Origin: Pholis gunnellus | Lineage: Eukaryota > Chordata > Actinopteri > Perciformes > Pholidae | Direction of reading: 5' to 3' | DNA: 64,000 nucleotides | Assembly: GCA_910591455.2 (NCBI GenBank) | Contig: OU342811.1 | Coordinates: forward strand, 5,491,947 to 5,555,946 | Part shown: piece by piece, positions 22,061 to 34,000 of the stretch | How positions within the stretch are numbered: position 1 is the stretch's first letter | How the letters are laid out: every line of letters begins with the position of its first letter | Notes under the pieces: generated by a model | Told to the model about the DNA's origin: nothing | What the model saw: the letters and a program-made list of their open reading frames with translations, nothing else | Database searches by the model: none | Made by a program: the position numbers and the translations under genes

Positions 22061-25000
22061 TTAGACGTGTGCAAGGGGTTTCTTACAGTAAGGCACAGTC
22101 TCAAAGTCACTGATATAGACCGCACCTGAGGACGTCGGCTCTGAGGACGTCGGCTCAGAGGACTCAACTTCCTCTGCTGTCCGAGCAGCGTCGGTCCCAG
22201 TGGCCGTCGTGTCGTCATCTTTCCCTTCTTCCGGTTCAGAGGAGTTATCGTCAACCTCCAGGGCGGCTGGAGAGGGAGGGGTGTCCAGCTTGTCCTCTGT
22301 CAGAGAGAAAACATTTCAGCGACTGATCTATTCCATTGATTCCAATGGTTTTTTTACCCTCAAATAGCACTAGATCCACCACTTTAGTCTAGACCAGGGG
22401 TGGGCAATTATCTTTCACAAGGGGCCACATGAGACACAGGGAGTGTTGTGGAGAGCCGACCAATAGACTGAACTCAATCCTGCTCTTTATTATTCCACCT
22501 CTTTATAAAAAGCAGTACATTGTATAGTTTTGATAAGAGTAAATATTATGATCGGTGGTGGAATGTAACTAAGTATATTTACGTAAGGACTGTACTCAAG
22601 TACAAATTCAAGGTACTTTACCTGAGAATCTCTATTTTATTCAACTTTGTACTTCCACTCCACTACATCTCAGAGGGAAATATTGTACTTTTTACTCCAC
22701 TACATTTGTCTGGCAGCTTTAGTTACTAGTTACTTTGCACAATACATTTTTCAAACCTTTCCTAACTACCCAAACTAAACAGAGTATAAAGGAGTTAAAA
22801 TGAGCTCCACCTTTAACATCTGCAGCAGGAATAATAATCCAAACAAATATACATTTGTAATATCCATAATTAATAGTAAAACACTGACAGGGATCATGTT
22901 TCTGCAACATTTTTACTTGTATTACTATTGTTTGTAGTCCAATGACCTCATTCTCTGTTTTTGAGTTCAGTGTGCGAGTGCACTGAAGGCCGGTTGAATG
23001 TCTGAGGTGATATGAGAGGATACGAGACGGCCAACGGGCTGGATATGGCAGGCAGGCCGTACAATAGACAAATACTGAATAGATTACCTTGAAAGTTTGT
23101 TCATACAACCGTGGTGACCAGACTGTGGTAAACGTCACCATGACACACATTCGTGTTTTTTTCCCTCTGTAAATAGCTTCCTGCTGAGGCCCAAAGCGCT
23201 ATGAGAGCAGTAAGAGTCAGCCAACAGTAGAGTTCTGGACTGAACACCTGAACAATGAGCTGTTTTGAGCATTTAAAGCAACGCTCCACTCTGCCAAAGT
23301 ATAGCCTCAGAAAGCTGCTAGCATGACTGTAGACGTTTAGCCGTGTTTAGTTGGTTATTTGAGGTTTCGATTACCTTGTGATGGAGCAGCAGGTGTATCC
23401 TGGTCCATCGTCACGGCAGCCTTGCTGACCTCAGAGAGGGAGGGGCAAGAAACCTCAGAGGGGGCGGGGTCAGATAGCGGCGCAGCGACGGAGTCTGTGG
23501 GGACGGACTCTGGTTCTGACACTATCACACTCTGCTGGGCTTTAGTCTTTTGTGAAGGAGAGGAGACGTCTATGGCTGCACATGAAAGGGGGGAGGGGAA
23601 GAGATTAAGAATAAGGGAGAAGAAAAAGTAGAGATAAGACACAAGAAGTCAAGCAGAGAAAATACAGAGTTAAAGACAACTGGGTTTAAGTATTCTACCC
23701 GTATCCTCCTCTTTCTGTGGCTCAGCAGGTTCATTGGAGCCGACAGCTTGGCTCTCCATCATCGCCTTCTTCTCCTCTTCTTCCTCTGATTCCTCTGATT
23801 CCTCCGATTCCTCCTCCTCCTCTTCTTCTTCTTCTTCTTCTTCTTCTTCTTCTTCTTCTTCTTCTTCTTCTTCTTCTTCTTCTTCCTCCTCCTCCTCCTC
23901 CTCCTCCTCTTCTTCTTCATCCTCCTCTTCCTCCTTCTTCTGGGGTGGGCTGGCCTCCACGCTGGGAGGTTTCAGTGGGCTCTCGCCTCCCATGCTGCTG
24001 CGGGGTGACTGCATCTCCATCTCCTCCCCCCAGTCTGATACAGGCTGGTGGCTCTCCAGAGGCAAGAAGGGGCTGAGGGGCTTGCCTCCCTCTGGGGGCT
24101 CCTGAACTGCTGCCGGGGGCGGGATGTGGACCTTGGGCCTGGGAGGCCTCTGATCTTTGGGGCTTCCTGCTGATGTCGGTCGAGAACGAGGTGGGGGAGA
24201 TGTAGGGGAGTTGTCTTTGCTCTTGGCTGGCTTCTCCTTCCCGGTGTCTTTCTTCTCGTCGCGTTCCAAGTCGCTCCCTTCGTCGTCTTCTCCGTCGCTG
24301 GCATCCTCCCATTCTTCGTCGTCATCTTCTCCGTTTCCGCTCTTCGGCTCCGCCTGAGAAAAGATTTGAAGAGGTTTATGGGAAAGTAATTGAAACGAGT
24401 TTGCAATCTAAAAACCTGCAACAAGAGTTGTTGGTCACTTGGGGGCAGCAAAATGAGCCGTTGATTCAATGAACCCGTTCGCATACAGGTTGTCAATTTA
24501 CACAATCACCATTTAAATCACTTCTTTGTTGAGCTTTTAGGTTTGGTCTCTACCAACTCTCTGGCTAAGTAGCTGCACTATGTTCACCAGCTAGTTTACA
24601 GCTTTGTCCCTCTGCTGTTTGTTGCAGCAGTACAGTGAGGTTTAACGCTATCAGAGCTGGAAGACACTGAAACATCCTAAAGAGTTAGGGGGAACTGAAG
24701 AGTTGGGTGAATTAATCTTTATTATTAGACATTTTAAATGTGTCAATTATCTTAAGCACTTTCTTAATGAAATAATGGCTTTGAGATGCACTTTTCCAGG
24801 ATTCTTCTTCGTTCTAAATTAAACTTATATCAAATCGGTTTCCTGTCTGGGCCTGACTCCAGCAGTCATTAATACAGATGAAGCTCCTCTACCTTCTGTG
24901 CTGCGGGAGGTTTGTTTTTTTCTTCCTCTTTCGCCTTCTTTTTAGTCTTCTCCTCTCTCTTCGTCTTGTCCTCCTTCTCCTCCTCTTCCTTTTCTCCTTC

Positions 25001-28000
25001 CCAGCGGTTATCATGCATGCTGTCAAAAGGCATCAACACACATCAACTTTGGAAGCAGCAAACTCACAAATAAAGACATCAAGTCTCCCAAAAACACACA
25101 CAATGCATTTTACAGCGTAAACAAATCAAGGAAGAACAAAAACACAACTGGTTCGCTCGCCAACATCCAGAACTCCCTGATGTCCTGTACACTATTCCAG
25201 TACTTCCATCTTGTACTTAAGTAAAAGTAGCAATACTACAGTGTAAAAATACTTTGTTAAAAGTTCTGCATTTAGAACTTTACTTACGAGTAAAAGTATT
25301 AACATCAAAAAATACTTAAAAGTACTCATTGTGGAGAATGGCCCAATTTATAATAATATGTATTATATTACATTATAAATAAGACTGCGATAATGTGTTC
25401 AACACTTTAACTTTGCAGCTGGTAAAGGTGGAGCTAACTTTATGACTTTATACACTGCTGGGTAACTTCACTTGTAATATATCATAATATGGTTTATTTC
25501 TATTTTGTAGTAATAATCTGAAAAGTAACTAGAATTTTCAGACAGATATCTAACGCGGTAAAAAGTACAACAGAGTACAATGGAGGAGAAGTATAAGTGG
25601 CATAAAATGGAAATACTCAAATGAAGTACAAGTAACCTGAAGTACAGCACTTGAGTAAATACATTCCACCACTGCCAGATTCACAATAACAGGCCAACAA
25701 ATGGAAATGATCAATAAATCAACCTTGAAAAAAAGAATCAAATGTTACGAGTGATAAAGCAACATCCCATCGGTTCCACAGTAGACATGTTTGAGCAGAC
25801 AGATCATCTTTGGAGGACAGACTGTGATGGATTTACCTGTAGCTCGGTTTCTGTCCTCGGCCCCTCCCTCCTCCCCGGTCGCCTCGCTGCCCCGGGGTCC
25901 TGCCCTGGGACAGGAAGTCACCAAATGACGAAGCTTTCGGAGGCCGCTTGCTGTCGTCTGGAAAAAAAAAAAATATATATATATATTGATGGAGAGTGTA
26001 AATCATATCGTTTTGGGACACTTTATCTAAACGGTAAGGTGAATTCAAGAGGAGAGGGACTGAAAGATGGGAAAATAAATGGTGGACGTGTGTGGTCAGA
26101 GGGGAGGGGAAATACTTTACAGGAAGTGATGCGTAAAATTAAGAAGCAAGAACCACAACTCGTGATCCAGACAGTGAGTCAATAAGCTAAGTATCATGAC
26201 ATTTGATGTTTAAATTTGCAAATGAGCCATTATCTAATTTAGGAGAAATCTACAGACATAAATAGACAAAGTAGCAAAATAATAAAATAAATGTTTCCTT
26301 TCCACTGTGACAGTAGACGTGTTATAAAGCAAAATAACCCTAAATCTCAAAACTCATCACTGAATGAAAAACTTTTTTGCCTTTAATGTTTTGTTTTGCG
26401 TATTTAGTTAAAATAAATAAAAATCAGCTGCAGTCCAAGAGTTGATGTGTTACGTGTCAGAGAGGACACTTGTGTGACAGCAGCTGTCCTTCAGTGTCAA
26501 ACTGCCTCAGAGTGCATCTGACCTCTGGCACGAGGTCAAACGTCTGTCCGTTAGCTAGAGGGTGATGAACGGCACAGAGGAGGAGGAAAGGAGAATTCAG
26601 ATTTAAAAGAGGAAAAATGAGAGCTAAAGACTGGCTTCCATGATACTGTGTGTGTAACAGAGAACAGCTTTTAAAGCCCCCTGAAACAGAGCAAAAAACA
26701 TGTGCTGCGTTCAAGTGAAGGGCAGCATAGGTTGTAATTTTAACATGGAAAGTCAAGTGTTCGACATGCTGAGGGTTCATTTGGTAGTGGAGGTCGACAT
26801 TGAATGTTCCTGACGCGGCGAATCATTTTGGTTTTATATAAATAAAATAATCAGGAATGACAAAGACGATTTAAAATGTAAATGTTCCACCTAAGAAGCT
26901 GTATTGAAAACCACATTAATGGGTTGTAAATTAGTACATGAATGGAAAGATCCCTTCAACAAGAGACGATGAAATGAGAAAACATGCCCGTATGGGAGGG
27001 ATGTGACGGAGAGAGTGATAGTGAAAATGATTGAGAGAGGAAAGACAAGTAACTAAAAAGAAGTCAAAATGAGAGAAATAGAAAAGATGAGCCGTCAATG
27101 GAGATATGAACAGAAGCAAGAGGGAAAGGAACGTGTAGATGGAAGACAGATGGGAAGAAAACCAAAGAAATGTGTGGGAATGTAAACCGTCACAGTTCAG
27201 GAACGATGTGGGAGGAGGAGAGAGGATGGGGGAAGAAATGAGAGAGAAGGTCAGAGAGGAGATGCAGCGAGGTGGGAGGAGCTCGAAGGGGAGGATGTGA
27301 TAAAAAAAAAAGTACAAAAGAAATGAAGGGATCAGTGAGGAGAAAGAAAATTCTGGATGAAGAGATTGAACAGAGCACCCTGGGGCTGTGAAGAGGACAC
27401 TCAAGTCATTCCAGAAATTAGAAATAGAGGGGAAAAAGGAAACACACACACACACACACAAGCCAAAGCAAGCGCATGCGTTAATGTGGGGCAGGTGTAG
27501 TGTCATAATCTGTAACGTGCTCTCCAGTCAGACACAAAGAACCCAGAACTGAACAGCTGTTAGGAATAATCTTCGGCTTTTGTTTGAACTTTCTTGCCAC
27601 AGAAAAAGGCGAACATCCCCCTCGAGGTACTCAGAGAAGCGACACAAGCACTAAGAAATATTTCCAATTTCCAATTCCAAAGCAACACCCTGAGAAGAAC
27701 TGGACTGTGTTTGTGGTCAAACCTCACTTTCACTCGGTTTTTTGTGACACAAATGGCTAAAATGTAAACAAGGCCTGTTTATGTTAATATGCAGAGCAAG
27801 GCCCAAATCATTTGCAGGACATTTAAGACTTTTTAAAGATTACACAGCCCTATCAGAAAACATGAAAAACATAAAATGGGAAGAATATTCTGCAATAATA
27901 AAAAAAATATTTACTGTGCATTTGTGTTCAGTCAAATGTTTTGCATACGACATGTTCGGTTATGTGCTTATAGCACATTAAAGAAGGCCACCGCTGGATG

Positions 28001-31000
28001 TTTTCATACTTTTAAAAACTGAAATGAATAACTATTCAGGTTGTAAGTTTGTGATACTTAAACATACTAACATGGTGAGACAGAAGTGCAAACTACAATT
28101 AAATCATACTAATAACAGGGAACTATGTTGATGAAAATGATAAATACAGCTGTTGTGCTTCAGACAGACACACAAATGGAAACAAAATAAAAAACAATGT
28201 AATCTCAGTCCCATGCTGTGGTCTAACCTGAGGCCCCGCCCCGAGGCTCTGTACGAGAGTTACGCCCCCGGGCTGCAGAGAGGACACACACAAACACATT
28301 ACAGTATGTACCCAACCCACACACACACACACACCTTGTCCACAAGAGAAGTCAGAGACATGATAACGATGTAAACATTATTCACTTTGCTACAAAACCA
28401 AAACTGTCACTAGCGAGGTAAACGCGTGAGACACAGATGTATCGAGGGCTACCTGTGTAAAAACCTGCTCCACATAAGTGTTTATTTTACTAGAATGTTG
28501 ATATAAGTTACTCCAATTGTTGAGTTGCATTTATGCATTCGAAAATATGAAATTGACAAAACTGTCTTCACTTCCATAAAACTGTAGTTTCAAATAGCAC
28601 TTTGAGTATTTCTGTTGCCGTCTCACTCTAAACGCCTTAGTTTGAATCTTTATCATCTTTCACATGTCAATCAGTCCAGAGTGACTGGTTGTTTCACCAA
28701 AACATGCAGTTGTGCTCTTTAAATGTGCATTAGAAAAGCTCCCTTGTAAGGAGACGACTTCAGAGTCTCGATGTGCCTCGAGAACCACTCCAACGAACAG
28801 ATTGCTTGTTAGGTGGCTCGTACGAGTCATTGAGGAGAACATGCTGCGTTCAACAATTTTCTCTTGGGACAAACTGTTTACAGGTGATCCAGACCTGTTA
28901 GGAGTCATGTCATCAGTCTGCTGTTATCCAAACCTAACTTTTTCATTAATTAATTATATTCCATTACTTTGAAAAACATATAAATTACATTTCATAAACA
29001 TGCTGACATTTGAATTATAGAATTCCGATATAATCTAAATGTATTCATAAATACTAACAATATCATTAATTTAATTGGCTATTGTGTAACACTACAATAT
29101 TAATTCAAACATATTAAATCATTTGCCCCCGTCCTGTTGCAGTTATCGATCGCCTTGCTGTGCCGACATGTTATATTGAAGCCTTTCCCTTTTATTTCAC
29201 TGACCGTACCGGCCTCAGGTGATAATAATTTGGTGCTTATTCAATAAAGGCTGGTTCATAATGGTCGGAGCTATTTGTTCACTTGTTATTACTGTAATTT
29301 CACTTCATTGAGAGAGACTCAATTGGAGCCATTAAAGGAAAAGTGGGGACCTTCTGAAAGCTCCTCTCAGCACAACTTCGAAGGTTGATTTGGACTCCGG
29401 GGAAATACAGCGAGCATTTACATAACGAGCTTAATCAACTGTCATTTACATAACAGCCTTAATAAGCTGGAGGAGGGAGGTCGTGTTGTGTGTGTTTACG
29501 ATGTGTCTACAAGACGGTGTGATGCAATGTCAGACGAGCGGATAAATGTGATGGAGGTGGTGACATCGTCCTGCCAGCTGTGTAACCACAGCAACAGCAC
29601 GTGTGTGTGTGTGTGTGTGTGTGTGTAGACTTGCCTCTCCTGCCGCCTTGCTCGGGTGTGATGCCCTCTGAGGCCACATATGTGTCCTCCTTGAACCTGT
29701 GAAAAAGGCTGCAGGGTTAGAAACACACACACACACACACACACATCAAATATCAGTGTGTCCTTCTCATCACTCCTGTCAGCTGGAATAAAGATGACGA
29801 AAAACACTTTCTATCGTCCTAACCTGCCCTCTTTCCAGAGACGGAGGAAGCATTCAGATCCTTTACTTTAGTATACGTCATAAGTTAAGCTCCTGCATTA
29901 AAAAAGGGAGTTTAAGCGAAAGTATGTCAGTATAATCAGCTAAATGTAGTTAAAGTATAAAAATGTCTCGTGTGACTGGGACTACTAGTATACGTATATT
30001 GTATGTGTATGTCAGTGTAGACCAAATATTTCAAAGTGTTCCTCCAGGTTCTATGAAATGATAAATATCTGGTCCTCAATGTATGCGTGTTGTGCACTTT
30101 GGGGATGTTGAGGAACATTTCTCACAAAGCATAAATTGAAGAAGTTAATTTGATATTTTTGTGACTTCGACTGCATTCTGGTTGTTAGTCGTCTTGACGC
30201 TCCTTTTGAGATGCATGACTTTAATTTTAAATCGATTAATCGACTACTTTGATGATCAAATCGTTTGTCCCTTTTTCAGCAAAAATCCAAACATTTGCTG
30301 GTTAAAGCTTCTCATATGTGATGATTCTCAGATTTTCTTTCAGAGTATTTCTTGAGTTTTAGACTGTTGGTCAAATAAAACAAGCATTTTGAATACATCA
30401 TCTTGGCCTTTTACCATTTCCTGACATTTAAAACAATTAATTAGTAAATCAAGAGAAACACCGGCCAGATTAATTGATAATGAAAATAATTTTAAGTTGC
30501 AGCACTAGATCACAGAAATCAAGTACACAGAACATTCTTGAATCAGCAGCTGCTCTGCAATGCGACGTGTTTCAAGCTGCTCCTCCTCAAGCAGCATCAC
30601 ACAAATCTGTTCAAACTCAGGTTCAATATCGTCTTCCTCACATGTTCTCCGTCTTCTGTGCATCCCACTCTCGCTTCCACTGGCCCGTGGCGTTCCGATG
30701 GCGTGCTAGTCTCTCCTCGTCAATCTGCTCACGCTCCTTCTTCCAGCACAGGTACTCTGCTCTCTCCCGGCCGGTCATGGACATGGTCATGTCCATGGAG
30801 CCTTTCGGTCCAGGCCTCCGACTCTACAAAGACAGCAGGTGTCACAAAGTGAGGAAAATGAATAATGCTGCAGCAGAAAGTACAAGACTGGGTGGCCGTT
30901 AAAAGCCACAGGACCTTTTCAAAGAACGACATTACTCACAGTCCACTCTTTCTCCAGTTCGGCTCTTGTCTTCACGTTATCAAAGTCCAGCCCTCCCCAG

Positions 31001-34000
31001 TTCCGGACATGTCTCCTGCTGCCCTCTTTGCGGTCTATGTCTGGTGCCGGGCCTGAACGTCTCGGGTCGTCCAAGAAGTTACGGAGCGGCTTGTCTCCAT
31101 CCGGCTAAGGAGAAGATTCATTAATGTAAAGCTCTGCCACATTTGACGTGTCCTCCATGTTCATTTTGACCACAGACCAAGTAAAGCCTATACAAATGAA
31201 GCCTATAGCAGATAATACATCTGGGATCACTTTGAGAAAGAAACGGGAAATATGATTCATCCATGATTTAATAAAGGATTTTAATGGTTTTTTTCAGACT
31301 GCCAGCTACTAGGACTTCCTTCAAATGTAAGCAGGGCAGTCTTTTTTCTATTTTTGAGGAAATATGAATGTTGATCAATAAAGCTGAAATCTGAGAGTCT
31401 CAGAAGACAAGAGACAGGAATCTCGGATGGTTTTGAAAAAAATAATTAAAGCACAACAGATCAATACCATCTGATGAGCTAAAAACACGATAAAATAATC
31501 TGTAAACAGTGACTCTCATACCCGCTGTCCTCTCTCATACTCTGCTATTTGTTCCATCTCTTCATTCATCTTCTCAATGTTTTGTCGCCTCTTCTCCGCC
31601 CATTCCTGTCCAAAAAAACAACAACAAAGGGCTGCATCATTAGTGACAGATTACGATTCATTATTTTACAACTACAAGATGTTAACATTGGCACTCAGAC
31701 CAAAAACATAAAGGATTAATCAACTCGGGAAAGTTCACAGCTGCAAAAAATTATATTTATTTTATATATATATATATATATGGGGCGACTCTGGTTGCAA
31801 AAATAAGTGTGGTTGTATAGAAGTCTATGAGAAAATGACTCTACTTCTCTCTTGATTTATTACCTCAGTAAACATTGTAAACATGAGTTTATGGTCTCAA
31901 TCTCTAGTTTCAAGTCTTCTTCAATACAGCATGACGTTCATTTAGTAAATGATGGTTCATTTAGAGTCAAACAGAACATAAAGTGGAGTAAGCTTTAGGG
32001 CGGGGCTACACAGTGATTGACAGGTCGCTGCCGCTACCAGAGACATATACAGTGTCTCTACGTCACTCCAAATATAGTCACTTCCGTTCACTGGTTGCAA
32101 AACCCAAGATAGCAACTGTAAGTATTCCAAACAAAGCAAACCAATGAGTGACATCACGACGACTACGTCCACTTCTTGTATACAGTCTATGGTTGACACC
32201 AACGCCACCAGCCTGGCTCCATTCAAATGAATGAGGAATGGCTTGTCTTTCCAATACAGTAGTCTGAGGTCATAACGAACCACTTTCCCTCTCAGGTAAA
32301 CTGATGAAAGAGGATTCCAAAAAAATAAAGAAAATACCACCAGGTGCATCATAAGACGTACATGAAAATTATAATTCTGCTCTTCTCCAGTTTCACGGTG
32401 ACTTCATATCAATCAATTAAGTTTAGAAGCTTTAAGAATAGTAGTTCATCCACACTCACCTTGGATTTCCTGTCTATGCCACCTGGTGTCCCTCCTCCGC
32501 TGCTGCCTCCTTCTCCTTCTCCGCTTCCGCCTCTTTCACCGCCTCTTTCACCGCCTCTTTCACCGCCTCTTTCACCGCCTCTTTCACCGCCTCTTTCACC
32601 ACCACCTCCTCCCCTTCCCCTCCTTCCTCCTCTGCGTCCCGGTCCTCCTGACTCCCCAGGTTCTCCATCTCTGGGTGTCCGAGGTTCCCATTCTCTTCTC
32701 TCCTGGCGGCCTCCTCCTCCTCCTCCTCCTCCTCCTCCTCCTCCTCCTCCTCCTCCTCCTCCTCCTCCTCCTCCTCCTCCTCCTCCTCCTCCTCCTCTCT
32801 GACCTCCCCGACCCATTCGTCCCGACCCCGTCCTCCTGGGGGGGCTGTGGCTATCACTCGGCCCTCCCCGGTTGCTGTCGTTCGGCCCCCCCTCTGTGGC
32901 CGCCATCGCTCGGCCACCGGCCGCCATCGTTCAGCCCCCCTCTGTGGCCGCCATCGTTGGGACCCCCTCGGGGGCCGCCATCGTTGGGACCTCCTCGGGG
33001 GCCGCCATCGTTCGGCCCCCCTCTGTGGCCGCCATCGTTCGGACCACCTCTGTGGCCGCCATCGTTCGGACCTCCTCTGTGGCCGCCATCGTTGGGACCT
33101 CCTCTGTGGCCGCCATCGTTCGGCCCTCCTCGGTGGCCGCCATCGTTCGGCCCTCCTCGGTGGCCGCCATCGCTCGGCCCTCCTCGGTGGCCGCCATCGC
33201 TCGGCCCTCCTCGGTGGCCGTCGCTTTCCTCTGATGTCTTCCGGCCGCGGGGCGTTCCAGGTTTCCAGTCGTTTACGACTCTCTTTTCCTGCAGGAAACA
33301 CACAGTAATTACAGCATGGTTTAAGTTACTAAGAACCATATTTTAATAATTTCAGTCAGTATGTGGAGCAGGGGGTCTCAACATGGCGGTCCGGAACTTC
33401 AGGGGTAATAAAAGAAATCCTTTTCTGGTCAGAAGATTATTAGGATAGCTTGTTTCAGGTCTCTTAAACCAAAACATGTTGTAAATCACTGTAAATAATC
33501 TGAGCACACGACTGCTCTATCATATTCTATTCTAGATGAGTATTGCCTGTCCTGAATTTAACTTCTGTACGTAATTTAAACACACTCAATCTCCTCAATC
33601 TGAAGAATTGGTGCCATATAAAAAGTACAAAAGACTAATCAGGGCTGTAGATTATGCAAAACTACAACATGATGAAAACGGAGAAAAAAAAGGCAAAGAC
33701 TGTTCATCAGTTTCTCAAGGAGCTCTTTAAGCTCAGGGATCAGGAGTCTGTTGAACAGACTAATGAATCAAATTTGACCTTTTGACTTTAATGAATATCA
33801 TTTTAGACGGATACACATGTGGAGCAGATGCCCCCCTGTTGCCCTTCAGACCCGTCTGTCTTGTAACAATTGCAGGTTGAACTCCAGGGGGTCTGCAGTC
33901 ACCAGTGGTACATTTTGAGGAAATTTGGAACTCAGCAGGAGCCGACGGCACCATTACACCAGCGTCCACCTCTTGGACCCGAGCTGCCCTGCTGCAGCCG

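Noticed and set aside
23717..24105. Plus-strand poly-Leu and poly-Ser frames
   Set aside because: Antisense of the ccdc9 Glu tract. No conservation signal and no splice context.
23972..24505. Arg/Ser-rich minus-strand frame of 177 aa
   Set aside because: Shifted frame of ccdc9 exon 12. It runs through the CAG acceptor into the intron.
26457..27506. Minus-strand frames of 107 and 191 aa in a ccdc9 intron
   Set aside because: Low-complexity Ser/Leu/Phe-rich translations of purine-rich sequence. The human-like exon chain skips this interval with consistent phase.
32344..33346. Long open frames on both strands (up to 286 aa plus strand, 275 aa minus strand) over the CCT and 27-bp repeats
   Set aside because: They are shadows of the ccdc9 repeat exon. 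Periodic GC-rich sequence has no stops in any frame. Only the frames joining exons 3 and 5 with correct splice phases and human-like flanks are real.
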